A stretch of 64,000 bases of DNA. Origin: Rhizobium johnstonii 3841 (GTDB taxonomy: Bacteria; Pseudomonadota; Alphaproteobacteria; Rhizobiales; Rhizobiaceae). Shown piece after piece: positions 37,319-48,209 of the stretch. Position 1 is the stretch's first letter. Every line of letters starts with the position of its first letter. The translations under genes and the position numbers were made by a program. The stretch is from positions 62,001 through 126,000 of the forward strand of contig NC_008379.1 of the NCBI RefSeq assembly GCF_000009265.1. The letters are read 5' to 3'. The notes below the pieces were generated by a model. It searched no databases. It worked only from the letters and a program-made list of their open reading frames with translations, and was not told the origin of the DNA.

Positions 37319-38224
37319 TCAAGGCAGCTTGGCGTAGCTTTCGGCGAGTGCGGCATAGTCGGCATCGCCGAGCGGCATCAGCGGCGCACGTGTGCGCTTC
37401 CAGGCGGGATTGCCGGTCTTCAGTCCCACCATCGCCTTGATTGTGGGTATCTGGACATAGGAATTGGAAAGCGTGCGATAGGCGTTGATGCGGGCCTGCG
37501 CCGCCTCGACATCGGCGGCGCGCGCCTCGTCATGGACATGGTCGTAGACTGCGCGCAGCGAATTCGCCACGAGATTGGAGGTGGCGGTGATGCAGCCGGC
37601 GCCGCCCGCCTTCAGCAGCGGCAACAACAGCGGATCGGCGCCTGCGAGCACCGAGAAGCCGGGATAGGCGGCGATGATCGCCTGCATGTTGTTGAAATCG
37701 CCGGCGGATTCCTTGATGCCGACGACCGTTTCCGGGAAGGCCGCAATCAGCCGCCCGATCAGCGGAATGGATAGCGGAACGCCTGAGACCTGCGGAATAT
37801 GATAGAGGATGACCTGCAAGCGGGTGTCGGCGACCTTCTCCAGCACCTGCGAATAGGCGGCGAAGAGACCATCGTCGGAGACGCCTTTGTAGTAGAAAGG
37901 CGGCAGCATCACCACCTTGGTGACGCCAAGCGACAGTGCGTGCCGGGTGAGTTCCACAGTCTCGGGAATGGCGACGACGCCGGTGCCCGGCAAAAGCCTG
38001 TCGGCGGGAATGCCGGCCTTCAGGGCTGCTTCCAGAATGGCACGGCGCTCGGCGCCGGAAAAGGAATTGGCCTCGCCCGTGGTGCCGAGCAGCGCCACGC
38101 CATGGCATCCCTCGGCCAGCAGCTGCCGGCAATGATCGGTGAAAAGGGCGAAATCCGGCCTGTTGTCTGCCGTCAGCGGCGTTGCGGAGGCGCTGAAAAC
38201 GCCTGTAATCCTGTGATGGCTCAT
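37319..38224 (-). CDS. DHDPS/NAL-superfamily aldolase
   Basis: 301 residues, class I Schiff-base aldolase. Catalytic Lys171 in VVGIKESAGD, Tyr141 in ILYHIPQVSG and the GTTGE loop (47-51) are present. The superfamily includes DapA, sialate lyase, KDG aldolase and hydroxyproline-related lyases; catabolic context makes DapA unlikely. ATG 38224 follows GAGGAGGGCGGA. It is the first gene of the minus-strand arm, divergent from the peptide-type importer. Confidence 0.88.
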   Translation of the reverse strand: MSHHRITGVFSASATPLTADNRPDFALFTDHCRQLLAEGCHGVALLGTTGEANSFSGAERRAILEAALKAGIPADRLLPGTGVVAIPETVELTRHALSLGVTKVVMLPPFYYKGVSDDGLFAAYSQVLEKVADTRLQVILYHIPQVSGVPLSIPLIGRLIAAFPETVVGIKESAGDFNNMQAIIAAYPGFSVLAGADPLLLPLLKAGGAGCITATSNLVANSLRAVYDHVHDEARAADVEAAQARINAYRTLSNSYVQIPTIKAMVGLKTGNPAWKRTRAPLMPLGDADYAALAESYAKLP

Positions 38225-38552
38225 TCCGCCCTCCTCGGCGCGTCCTGTCTTGCCGATCCGTATTCGAACCGGGGCGCTGCGCATTGCAATTTGTCATCCG
38301 TCTGTCGCGATGGAGTGCAAAGAACTTTTATATTGCCGCGCTTTTGTCAAGAAGACAAAATGCCGTGACGTCGCCTCGAAAAGTTATCTATTTGTTATAA
38401 CTTATATATTTTCAGCAGAAAATTTTGTTCGAATGGAAATTGCGATTTTTTGTTGACATATTTACAATAACGAGAGAACGATACGGAACGGATTGTGCTG
38501 CGCCTGGCAGGTGCAGGGAGAGCGCTGCCGAATTCACTCTGGGAGGAATGCC
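38225..38552. other. 328-bp divergent control region
   Basis: AT-rich from 38370 to 38480, with no ORF. It contains several dyads (see 38342-38403) and a TTGACA at 38453-38458 in the direction of the importer. It is probably shared by the two arms of the sugar-acid cluster and controlled by the GntR protein encoded at 45310. Confidence 0.55.
38342..38403. promoter_or_regulatory. Candidate GntR operators
   Basis: TTTTGTC-N5-GACAAAA (38342-38360) is a perfect 7-bp dyad of the TTGT..ACAA type favoured by FadR-subfamily GntR proteins. A second dyad AAGTTAT-N9-ATAACTT (38381-38403) includes the palindrome GTTATAAC (38394-38401). Assignment to the cluster's GntR regulator is inference. Confidence 0.5.
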
Positions 38553-40187
38553 ATGTCTGATCAATCGGATAAAACCAATATATCACGTCGTAACGCGCTG
38601 AAGCTCGGCCTTGCAGCCGGCGTCGGCCTCACCGTGTTCGGGATGAATGCCCGCATTGTGATGGCCGATGAAGGCCAAGTCCTGAAGGTCGCAAATCCGG
38701 CCTTCGACCAGGACTGGTCGCCGCTGCGCGGCGGCGGCAGGACGTTCCGCTGGAATTCGATCTGGTGGGCATCGCCGATGTATTTCGACAGCCAAGGCAA
38801 TATCAAGCCCTACGTCTTCACCAGCTGGGAATCGGCAGACAACACAGTCTGGACCTTCAAGATCGACCCGAAGGCGGTCTTTTCCGACGGCAGCAAGATC
38901 ACCTCGGCGGATGTCAAGGGATCATGGGAAGTCTCCTCGATGCCGAACACCAAGAACCAGCGCGCCGACCAGGTGCTGAGCAGGGTCAAGGGTTATGCCG
39001 AAATCGCCGCCGGCTCCGGCAACGAGTTGACCGGTGTCGCGACACCCGACGAGGGAACGGTCGTCGTGACGCTGGCTGCCGCAGACCCGATCTTCTTCAT
39101 GCGCCTGGCAAACCACATCGCGCCGATCACCAAGGCATCGCAGTCGCGCGGCAGCGACGGTGAGGAGATCATCGATTGGTATAAGCCCGAGAGCAAGCCG
39201 GTCTTCTCCGGTCCGTTCAAACTGACGAGCATTGACATCGACGCCGGCAAACTCTCTTTCGAGCCGAATGAGAAGTTCTTCGGGCCGAAGCCGAAGCTTG
39301 CCCGTATCGACATCACCTCGATCGAGGACAATGTCACCGCGACGTCGCTGATCAAGTCGGGCGAGTTCAACGCCCATACCGAGCTGATCACCTCGACTAT
39401 CATCCAGGATCTCGGCCCGGAATTTTCCGCCGGCCCGCTGATCCCGACCAGCCAGCACTTCTGGTTCAACATCTCTCGTGCGCCGATGGACGATCCCAAG
39501 GTTCGTCAGGCACTGATCATGGCCGTCGATCGCGATGGCCTGTTCAAGGCGTCCTATCCCGACGGGCCGCATAAGAAGGCGGACCAGATCCTCAATGCAG
39601 TCCCGGGTGCGGAGAATTCCGGCTTCGAGCCCTATCCCTATGATCCGGAGGCTGCCAAGAAGCTGCTTGCGGAATCGACCTACGGCGGTCCGGAGCGCCT
39701 GCCGAAGATCCTGTTCGTCGGTATCTCGGGGCCGGCCATTCAGGCTGCTGCCCAGTTCATTGCCGAGCAGTGGCGCCAGAATCTCGGCATCACTGCCGTC
39801 GACATGAAGCCGCAGCAGGATTCCTATGCGGGTCCGGATCAGAACTCGGTCCAGATCTTCCGCGACGACGTCGGCACCCGCGTGCCGGATGCCGTCTCCT
39901 ATCTGGCAGGCAGCATCGCCTCGACCTCGTCGAACGCGCAGAACAAGCTCGGCGGCTACAAGAACGACAAGGTCGACAGTGCCCTTGCCGAGGCCACGAC
40001 CAAGGCTGCGGATGATCCGCAGCGCATCGCTCTCGCACAGGAAGCCCAGAAGGCGTTCCGCGAGGATTGGGCTTTCATTCCATGGTATTCTCAGGCGATG
40101 TCGCGCTGGGCCACCAAGGAGGTCAAGGGCCTTGAAAAGAACCTTGACTGGCAGGTCGTCGAACCCTGGAACATTTCCATCGGGTGA
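38553..40187 (+). CDS. Peptide/opine-type ABC substrate-binding protein
   Basis: 544 residues, SBP family 5 (DppA/OppA-like), with a Tat-like signal (ISRRNALKLGLAAGVGL, twin Arg 12-13). Family blocks include VFTSWESADNTVWTFKIDPK, FSDGSKITSADVKGSWE and MAVDRDGLFKASYPDG. Family 5 proteins also carry oligosaccharides and uronides, which suits the sugar-acid enzymes encoded around it. GGGAGGAATGCC precedes ATG 38553. First gene of a six- or seven-gene plus-strand operon. Confidence 0.9.
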   Translation: MSDQSDKTNISRRNALKLGLAAGVGLTVFGMNARIVMADEGQVLKVANPAFDQDWSPLRGGGRTFRWNSIWWASPMYFDSQGNIKPYVFTSWESADNTVWTFKIDPKAVFSDGSKITSADVKGSWEVSSMPNTKNQRADQVLSRVKGYAEIAAGSGNELTGVATPDEGTVVVTLAAADPIFFMRLANHIAPITKASQSRGSDGEEIIDWYKPESKPVFSGPFKLTSIDIDAGKLSFEPNEKFFGPKPKLARIDITSIEDNVTATSLIKSGEFNAHTELITSTIIQDLGPEFSAGPLIPTSQHFWFNISRAPMDDPKVRQALIMAVDRDGLFKASYPDGPHKKADQILNAVPGAENSGFEPYPYDPEAAKKLLAESTYGGPERLPKILFVGISGPAIQAAAQFIAEQWRQNLGITAVDMKPQQDSYAGPDQNSVQIFRDDVGTRVPDAVSYLAGSIASTSSNAQNKLGGYKNDKVDSALAEATTKAADDPQRIALAQEAQKAFREDWAFIPWYSQAMSRWATKEVKGLEKNLDWQVVEPWNISIG

Positions 40188-40312
40188 TCCGGAACAATAG
40201 TTCCTGGCAATAAACGCGCGAAGGCCGCAAGGTCTTCGCGCAAGTTTCAAGAAGAAGAGATGCGATCGCAGCCAAAAGCGGGAACGCATCGAACAACAGG
40301 TGGGAGGTGGCC

Positions 40313-41269
40313 TTGCTGCGCTACGTGCTAACCCGATTTGCCATCTGGATTCCGTCCGTTCTGGTGGTGATGCTGGCGGTCTACGCGCTGGCCTTCTATG
40401 GTGCCGGCGATCCGATCAAGCTGATCTTCCTGCGCGCGCCAGGCGACGTCGCCTATAATCCGCAGCGTATCGAAGCCATTCGCGAAAGTGCCGGCCTCAA
40501 CAAACCCTTCCTCGTCCAGTTCGGCCTTTACATCTGGAACCTGCTGCATGGCCAGTTCGGCAATTCGCTAACATCGGGCCGCTCCGTCTGGGCGATGGTC
40601 TCGGCCGCCGCACCCGTCTCCTTCCAGCTTGCCCTCTGTTCCATCATCCTGACTGCCGTCGTCGCGATCCCGCTCGGCATGATCGCCGCGCTCAACCAGA
40701 ATTCTCGCATCGACTATGCCATTCTGGGCTCCGCACTCTTCCTCTGGGCGATCCCGGCCTATGTCGCCGGTCCGCTGCTGATGGTCGGCCTCATCGTGCT
40801 GCTGCCGGGTGCGAGCGTGCCCTATGGCTGGGGCGGCATCCTCGATGTCCGCATCCTGCTGCCGCTGCTCGTCCTTTCCTTCCAGCCGATCGCGTTGATC
40901 GTGCGCCAGACGCGCGCCGCCGTCATCGAGGTCCTTTCGGAGGATTTCGTCCGCACCGCCCGCGCCAAGGGCGTGCCCGAGATCATCGTGGCGCTGCGCC
41001 ATATCCTGCGGCCGGTGCTGACGCCCGTCGTCACGCAGCTCGGCCTGATCATGATCACCATCGTCAACGGCGCGATCTTCGTCGAACTGGTCTTCGGCCT
41101 GCCGGGCCTCGGCCGGCTGACAGTGCAGGCGCTGATCAATTCCGATTATCCCGTCATTCTGGCGATCACGCTGATCGGGTCGTTTCTGGTGATGGTGTCG
41201 AACCTCCTGGTCGATGTGCTCTATCCGCTGCTCGACCCGCGCGCCAATGATTCAAGAAGGAGCCGCTGA
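40313..41269 (+). CDS. DppB-type ABC permease
   Basis: About 318 residues; six TM helices with the first at IWIPSVLVVMLAVYALAFY and the binding-protein-dependent loop VLSEDFVRTARAKGVPEIIV. Start probably TTG 40313, because GGGAGG (40302-40307) would overlap the alternative GTG at 40307. Pairs with the DppC-type permease that follows 2 bp later. Confidence 0.9.
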   Translation: MLRYVLTRFAIWIPSVLVVMLAVYALAFYGAGDPIKLIFLRAPGDVAYNPQRIEAIRESAGLNKPFLVQFGLYIWNLLHGQFGNSLTSGRSVWAMVSAAAPVSFQLALCSIILTAVVAIPLGMIAALNQNSRIDYAILGSALFLWAIPAYVAGPLLMVGLIVLLPGASVPYGWGGILDVRILLPLLVLSFQPIALIVRQTRAAVIEVLSEDFVRTARAKGVPEIIVALRHILRPVLTPVVTQLGLIMITIVNGAIFVELVFGLPGLGRLTVQALINSDYPVILAITLIGSFLVMVSNLLVDVLYPLLDPRANDSRRSR

Positions 41270-41271
41270 CC

Positions 41272-42224
41272 ATGTCCGCCATCCCTCTTTCCACCACCGA
41301 AACCGTCGAAGAGCCGGTCAGCCTGTGGCGCGATGCCTGGTATCGGCTGAAGCGCAACAGGCTCGCCATCTTCGGCCTCGTTATCGTCCTGATCCTCGCC
41401 TTCACGGCCATCTTCGGGCCTTATCTCACGCCTTATGACTATTTGAGCCAGGACCTCAACGCCCGCAACGTCCTGCCGTCGATGAGCCACCTCTTCGGAA
41501 CCGACGATCTCGGCCGCGACGTCTTCAGCCGCGTGGTCTTCGGCACCCGCACCGCTTTCCTCGTCGCCATCATCGTCACCGTCTTCGCGGTGCTGATCGG
41601 CCTCGTGCTCGGGGCCGTCGCCGGGTTCTTCGGCAATCCGTTCGATCGCGCCATCATGTGGCTGACCGACGTGACGATGTCGGTTCCCAACCTGCTGCTC
41701 GTTGTCGTCATCAACGCCTCGCTGAAATCGCCGATCAGCAAATGGATGGAGGCGCGTTACCTCGCGACCCTCAATCCCTTCTACCGCGAAACCATGTGGG
41801 TGGATTTCATCCTCGTCTTCGGCTCGATGGCGCTGATCTCCTGGCCGCCTTACGCCCGTCTCGTCCGCGCCCAGGTGCTGTCGATCCGCAGCCGGCCCTA
41901 TATCACAGCGGCCCAAGCGCTCGGCCTGTCGAACTGGATCATCATCAAGCGCTATGTCATTCCGAATGCGCTAGGCCCCCTGATCGTCTCGGTCAGCGCC
42001 GGTCTCGGCACGGCGATGGTGCTGGAAAGCGCCTTCAGCTTCCTGGGCGTCGGGGTCAATCCGCCAACGCCGAGCTGGGGCAACATGATCTCCGACGGCC
42101 TGCGCGTCTGGCAGCATTATCCCCACCTTCTCGCCGCTCCGGCGGCCGTGCTCGGCCTTGCCTCGGTTGCCTTCAGCTTCCTTGGCGACGGCCTCAACGA
42201 CGCGCTCAATCCGCGGGGCAGCAA

Positions 42225-42228
<4 letters not shown>
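41272..42228 (+). CDS. DppC-type ABC permease
   Basis: 318 residues; N-terminal cytosolic segment with RLKRNRLAIFGLVIVLILAF, and DDLGRDVFSRVVFGTRTAFL, a family signature. Coupling loop SRPYITAAQALGLSNWIIIK. Longer by about 30 residues than many DppC proteins, owing to an insertion around MEARYLATLNPFYRETMWVD. Its stop overlaps the ATPase start. Confidence 0.9.
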
Positions 42229-43228
<1,000 letters not shown>

Positions 43229-43232
<4 letters not shown>

Positions 43233-44224
43233 TGGGTGCTCAACCGCTGCTCAAGATCGAAAACCTGGTCAAGCATTTCCACGTCAGGCTCGGCGCCTTC
43301 GGCGAACGCTCGGCAACCGTCTATGCACTCGACAATGTCAATCTCGACATCATGGAAGGCGAGACGCTGAGCTTGGTCGGCGAATCCGGCTGCGGCAAGT
43401 CGACGACCGGTTTCACCATCCTCAACCTCTACAAGGCGACCAGCGGCAAGGTCGTCTACAAGGGCCAGGATCTCGCGACGCTCGACGAGAAGCAGATGCG
43501 GCCGTTTCGCCGCGACCTGCAGATCGTCTTCCAGGATCCCTATTCAACGCTCAATCCGCGCATGACGGTGGGCGAGGCGATCGGCGAGCCGATCCTCTTC
43601 CACAAGCTCTGCACCAAGGCCGAGCTGAAGGACAGGGTGGCGACGCTGCTCACCGATGTCGGCCTGCCGACGCGGTTTGCCCAGCGCTACCCGCACGAAC
43701 TTTCCGGCGGCCAGCGCCAGCGTGTCGTCATTGCCCGCGCGCTCGCCTGCCAGCCGAAATTCATCGTCTGCGACGAGGCGATTTCGGCGCTCGACGTGTC
43801 GATCCAGGCACAGATCATCAACTTGCTGCTCGATCTGCAGGAGAAATACGGGCTGACCTATCTGTTCATCGCCCATGATCTCGCGGTCGTGCGCCATATC
43901 AGCACCCGCGTCGGCGTCATGTATCTCGGGCGGCTGGCCGAACTTGCCACCCGCGAGGAACTCTTCGACAATCCGCTGCATCCCTATACCCGGGCGCTGC
44001 TGTCGGCCGTACCGGAGACCGATCCCGCGCATGAACGCACCCGTCAGCGCCAGATCCTGCAGGGTGACGTGCCGAGCCCGCTGAACCCGCCGTCGGGCTG
44101 CCGTTTCCACACGCGCTGCCCAATCGCCATGGATGTCTGCAGCAAGGTCATTCCCGCGTGGAAGGAGGCGAAGCCCGGCCATCTCGTCGCCTGTCACGCC
44201 GTCAACACCGGACAGACCGCATGA
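43229..44224 (+). CDS. DppF-type ABC ATPase
   Basis: 331 residues. Walker [11 protein letters not shown]-loop [11 protein letters not shown], signature [15 protein letters not shown], Walker [13 protein letters not shown] (Ala in place of the usual Pro, common in DppF) and H-loop IAHDLAVV. C-terminal Cys motif [15 protein letters not shown]. Starts 4 bp inside the DppD stop and its own stop overlaps the DUF1537 start (ATGA): six tightly coupled genes. Confidence 0.93.
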
Positions 44225-45285
44225 CGCTGAAGGCCGTTATCGTCGCCGATGATCTGACGGGCGCGCTCGATACCGGAACGCCCTTCGTCGAAGCCGGCCT
44301 TTCGGTTGCGGTCGCTGTCGATGTCGAGGCCGCAGAGGATGCGATCGCCACCGGCTGTGACGTCGTCGTCATCAACACTGCTTCGCGTGCGCTTGGCGAG
44401 CGCGAAGCTGCCGAAAGGGTGCGTTTGGCGACCGAGGCGCTTCGTGGCGTGAAGCCCGCAGTCGTGATGAAGAAGATCGACTCCCGGCTGAAGGGCAATG
44501 TTGCGGCGGAAAGCCTGGCGCTGGCCGATGCGCTCGGCCTGGAGACTATCCTGGTGGCGCCCGCTATTCCCGATCAGGAGCGTGTGACCTATAGAGGCTG
44601 TGTTGTCGGCCGCGGCGTCGACAAGCCACTGCCGATCGCCGATCTGTTCGAGGGCCGTGCGGGCAATGTTGCTGTTGCCGATGCAAAGGACGATAGTGAT
44701 CTCGACCAGATCGTTACCGATCATGACTGGGGCCAGACGCTTGCGGTCGGCGCACGGGGTCTGGGTGCTGCTCTTGCCCGCCAGCTCGGCGAAACGGGGC
44801 GGCAGCCGGTGCCGGAATTTGCAGCGACCCGGCGCACCCTGTTCGCCTTTGGCTCGCGCGATCCGATTACCGCTACCCAGATGAACCAGCTCGAAGCCTC
44901 GGGCGTTCTGCGCACGGTGATGGACGCGCCGATCGGAGAAATCGAAGGCGGGGAGGGCATGGCGTTGCCGGCGCTGCTGCGTTGCACCGGCGATATGGCG
45001 GCCGATGCGGCATTGGTCGCCCGCCGTTTTGCGGCAGGCGTCAGATCGGTCATCGACGATACGAAGCCTGACATGCTGATGGTCGGCGGGGGCGATACGG
45101 CGCTTGCCGTTTTCCAGGCGCTGGAGGTCAGAGTGCTGGCGCCGAAGGGCGAAATCGAAGCTGGCGTGCCGTGGTTCGATGTCACGGCAGCCGACGGGCG
45201 GCATTTTCGGTGCGCGGTGAAGTCGGGGGGCTTCGGCAATCCCGATAGTTTGCTAAGACTGGTCCTTTGGAATCGGGCGGCATAG
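44221..45285 (+). CDS. Four-carbon acid sugar kinase (DUF1537)
   Basis: 354 residues. The N-terminal sugar-binding motif ADDLTGALDTG (D10-D11-x-T-G) and the C-terminal nucleotide-binding KSGGFG place it in the DUF1537 family, shown to phosphorylate threonate, erythronate and related four-carbon acids. It is somewhat short for the family. Product oxidation by the PdxA2 encoded at 33612-34598 would give DHAP plus CO2. It overlaps the DppF stop, so import and phosphorylation are coupled. Confidence 0.88.
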   Translation: MTLKAVIVADDLTGALDTGTPFVEAGLSVAVAVDVEAAEDAIATGCDVVVINTASRALGEREAAERVRLATEALRGVKPAVVMKKIDSRLKGNVAAESLALADALGLETILVAPAIPDQERVTYRGCVVGRGVDKPLPIADLFEGRAGNVAVADAKDDSDLDQIVTDHDWGQTLAVGARGLGAALARQLGETGRQPVPEFAATRRTLFAFGSRDPITATQMNQLEASGVLRTVMDAPIGEIEGGEGMALPALLRCTGDMAADAALVARRFAAGVRSVIDDTKPDMLMVGGGDTALAVFQALEVRVLAPKGEIEAGVPWFDVTAADGRHFRCAVKSGGFGNPDSLLRLVLWNRAA

Positions 45286-45309
45286 TAAGATACCGCCGGG
45301 GAGAATGAC

Positions 45310-46074
45310 GTGGCTGAAGTGAATGGCGAATCTTTGAACGCGGAAGCCGGCCCGCCGGGCAAGCCAGAACGCGGCAAGGGCGTCAAGCTGGTCGATCGCG
45401 TCTTCGACCAGTTGCTCGAGCGTATCCGCGGCGGAAACTATCCGCCGGATTCACGCCTTCCCGGCGAACATGAGCTTGCCTCGATGCTGGGTGTGTCGCG
45501 GCCGATCGTCCGCGATGCGCTTGCGCGCCTGCGCGATCAGGGCATGGTCTATGCCCGGCAGGGCGCCGGCACCTTCGTCAGTGCGCATGGATCGCCGACG
45601 ACGCAGCTTGCCTATTCGCCGGTCAAGACGATCGCCGACATTCAACGTTGCTATGAGTTCCGCCTGACGATCGAGCCGGCGGCGGCCTATTTCGCCGCCA
45701 AACGTCGCAATGAATCGGCCATTCAGAAGATCGCCAGCGCGCTTGCAGATCTGCGTGAGGCGACCAGCCACCAGCTTCATCGCACCGACGCCGATTTCCT
45801 CTTCCACCGCGCGGTGACGGAGGCTGCCAACAATCATTATTACACGGCCTCGATCGATGCGCTGAAGGCTCATATCGCCGTCGGCATGCATCTCCACGGC
45901 CTCTCTTTGCTCGGCCCTCGCCAAGGGTTGGAACAGGTCTATGAAGAGCATAACGCCATCTACAAGGCGATCGCCGATGGCCGGCCGGACGATGCGCAGA
46001 GACTGATGAAGGCGCATCTTGAAGGCTCGCGGGACCGTCTGTTCGAAGGCAGGGTGCTCGACCTATCCTTCTGA
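45310..46074 (+). CDS. GntR-family (FadR subfamily) regulator
   Basis: 254 residues. The N-terminal winged helix (VFDQLLERIRGGNYPPDSRL, then LASMLGVSRPIVRDALARLR) and the all-helical FCD effector domain, with metal-ligand-like residues around DADFLFHRAVTEAANN, are complete. GTG start at 45310 with GGGGAG upstream. Last gene of the importer-kinase operon and the likely ligand-responsive repressor of both arms. Confidence 0.9.
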   Translation: MAEVNGESLNAEAGPPGKPERGKGVKLVDRVFDQLLERIRGGNYPPDSRLPGEHELASMLGVSRPIVRDALARLRDQGMVYARQGAGTFVSAHGSPTTQLAYSPVKTIADIQRCYEFRLTIEPAAAYFAAKRRNESAIQKIASALADLREATSHQLHRTDADFLFHRAVTEAANNHYYTASIDALKAHIAVGMHLHGLSLLGPRQGLEQVYEEHNAIYKAIADGRPDDAQRLMKAHLEGSRDRLFEGRVLDLSF

Positions 46075-46124
46075 CGCGCGTTCCCAAGCGGTGATCAGCT
46101 CAAAAATGGTAGAGAGTTCATACC

Positions 46125-46952
46125 TTAACTCGCGATGTCTCCTTCGTCGTCGATTGTCAGCCGGATTTCTGCTTCTTGATGATGCTGATGCGGCAACGCA
46201 GGCAATTTGTGATTTTCCATCCCCTCTCCCTGTCCGTCATGCGGAGAACTTGGTTCGGAGGCAACCGTTCCCGGCAATGAGGGGGCCGTTGCCGTGTACA
46301 TCGGATGTGAAGCTGTCCAGGCGTCTTCGCCGATCAAGGGAACGAAGCGCACCCCGCCGAGATCTTCTTCCTCGAATGCGGCGGCGCTGGTGCGCGTGAA
46401 CCGTTTCAGGCGCTGCCCTTCACCGCCGCCGACCGGGATGATGAGCCGCCCTCCGAGGTGCAGCTGTTCTTTCAAGGCGGTTGGCACCTTGGGTGCGCCC
46501 GCGGAAACGATAATGGCATCGAACGGAGCGGCTTTTGCCAAGCCCTTGCTGCCATCGCCGACGTGAACGTCAATGTTGCGGTATCCCAGCTTCTCGAACC
46601 GTTCCCTAGCCTGAAGCGCCAGCTTTTCATGGCGCTCGATAGAGTAGACATGCCTTGCTATCCGGCTGATGAGGGCCGAAGCATAGCCGGAGCCCGTTCC
46701 GACCTCGAGCACTTTGTCACCGGCATTCAGATTGGCCTTTTCGAGCATCAGAGCCACGATGAACGGCTGCGAAATTGTCTGGCCCTCGCCGATCGACAGC
46801 GGTGCATCCTCATAGGCGAATTCCTCGGAGCCTGGAGGAACGAAATTTTCGCGTGGCACCATGCGCATCGCCCCGATGACGCTTTGATCGCGAATGCCGC
46901 GACGCGTCACGTGGTGCTCCACCATGCGATCTCGGATGCGCGTCATATCCAT
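46125..46952 (-). CDS. pcm: Protein-L-isoaspartate O-methyltransferase with extra C-terminal tail
   Basis: 275 residues. Residues 1-210 match Pcm: SAM-binding EVGTGSGYASALISR, and SIGEGQTISQPFIVALM at the substrate loop. It repairs isoaspartyl damage in proteins. E. coli Pcm has 208 residues; here about 60 more follow GEDAW with low-complexity, Ser/Pro/His-rich sequence (LPALPHQHHQEAEIRL). The tail has no recognised domain and may be a remnant of a longer fused C-terminal part. Convergent with the GntR gene. Confidence 0.88.
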   Translation of the reverse strand: MDMTRIRDRMVEHHVTRRGIRDQSVIGAMRMVPRENFVPPGSEEFAYEDAPLSIGEGQTISQPFIVALMLEKANLNAGDKVLEVGTGSGYASALISRIARHVYSIERHEKLALQARERFEKLGYRNIDVHVGDGSKGLAKAAPFDAIIVSAGAPKVPTALKEQLHLGGRLIIPVGGGEGQRLKRFTRTSAAAFEEEDLGGVRFVPLIGEDAWTASHPMYTATAPSLPGTVASEPSSPHDGQGEGMENHKLPALPHQHHQEAEIRLTIDDEGDIAS

Positions 46953-47115
46953 GGATCAGCTCCACTATCGCCGATTGCATCTGGGGACAAACTTCTGGGC
47001 GGTGCAGGATGTAAAACAAATGGGCGACCGCAGAGTTCCTGAGATGCGCCAGGCGCACGTGGAAATCGGATCTACCGAAGGAGCCTGCAGTCGGGATCAG
47101 CCGTCGATGCGCGAT

Positions 47116-48120
47116 TTATGACCCGCCGTGTGTCCTCAACTCGGTAGCAATGAGTTGTGCTTGCCGTGCAGTCGCTTCGTCGCAAACCAGCACGTTTCCG
47201 AGGCCGGACAATAAAACGGCGGCAATTGCGTGAACCTTGTTCAGGCCACCAGATGCGAAGACGACGTTGGGAATGGCTCGCAACACCGCAAATTCCGGAG
47301 CAATCGCGCACCTGTTGATCGCATGCTCGATCGGGCGCCCGGTCTTGTCGACAAACTGGCCAAGCACGTCACCACAGGCGCCGGCTGCGACAAGCTCTTC
47401 TATGTTGATGTTGCTCGGCAGGCCGTAGCGCATCAGCAGCGAGCGCTCGGTCATGTCGCCGATGCTGAGCACGATGACGTCATTGGCCTCGATCTGCCGA
47501 AAGGCCGCTTCAAAGACGTCTTGTCCGACGATCGCTGCGCGCGACTCGGGGCTGCCCGCGTAGATGGGCGCGGCAAGATAGGAACACTCGGCATTGAGCT
47601 GGCGGGCAAGGTCGCTCGCGATATCAAACGTGTTGATTTCGATGCCATGCGTCAGTCCGCCCATGACCGAGTTGACACAGATTTCGGGTCGCCGCTGTGA
47701 AGGCATATGACGCACCATTTCGCGCAGAGTGGCTCCCCATCCGACGCCGATGCCGCGAATGTTGCCACCGTTCAGCAACTGAACGAGATAATCCGCTGCC
47801 GCTTGACCGAGCAGGACGGGGATGAGGTCCTCATCCTCTGGAGTTGGCACGATGATAGCCCTGGTCAGAGAGAATTCCGCCGCCAACTGCTGTTCCAGAG
47901 CGACACAGGATGTCAGCCGCGAATTGAGTGTGATCGTGACCAGGCCCGAACGGCGCGCTTCTGCGATGATCTTGTTGACGCGAAGCCTGTTGGTTGAGAG
48001 CGCTTCGGCAATTTCACCTTGCGTGCGCCCCTCCATGTAATAGAGCCAAACCACGCGCACCTGCATTTGCTCATCTGGGAGCGCAACGGAGGCGAATGGA
48101 GAATTTCTATTCTGCGTCAT
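47116..48120 (-). CDS. SorC/DeoR-type sugar-binding regulator
   Basis: 334 residues. N-terminal HTH (VWLYYMEGRTQGEIAEALST, RVNKIIAEARRSGLV) and C-terminal SorC sugar-phosphate-binding domain with GIGVGWGATLREMV and ASGGLNKVHAIAAVLLSGLG. The class includes EryD, a polyol regulator of rhizobia and Brucella. It stands before ugpC-like and divergent from the polyol-phosphodiester-like operon, so it is its likely regulator; an operator candidate is at 49270-49301. Confidence 0.9.
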   Translation of the reverse strand: MTQNRNSPFASVALPDEQMQVRVVWLYYMEGRTQGEIAEALSTNRLRVNKIIAEARRSGLVTITLNSRLTSCVALEQQLAAEFSLTRAIIVPTPEDEDLIPVLLGQAAADYLVQLLNGGNIRGIGVGWGATLREMVRHMPSQRRPEICVNSVMGGLTHGIEINTFDIASDLARQLNAECSYLAAPIYAGSPESRAAIVGQDVFEAAFRQIEANDVIVLSIGDMTERSLLMRYGLPSNINIEELVAAGACGDVLGQFVDKTGRPIEHAINRCAIAPEFAVLRAIPNVVFASGGLNKVHAIAAVLLSGLGNVLVCDEATARQAQLIATELRTHGGS

Positions 48121-48209
48121 GCAATATCTGCGCCTCCGCTTTGACGGCTATGGATCGCGAATCCCTGCGGTTGTCAATTGTGACGGTTGGATGCCGTTTG
48201 CTTCCCCTG

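Noticed and set aside
37319..38224. Lysine-biosynthesis DapA
   Set aside because: Placed in a catabolic operon with a BNR protein and importer; superfamily membership alone does not show DapA function.
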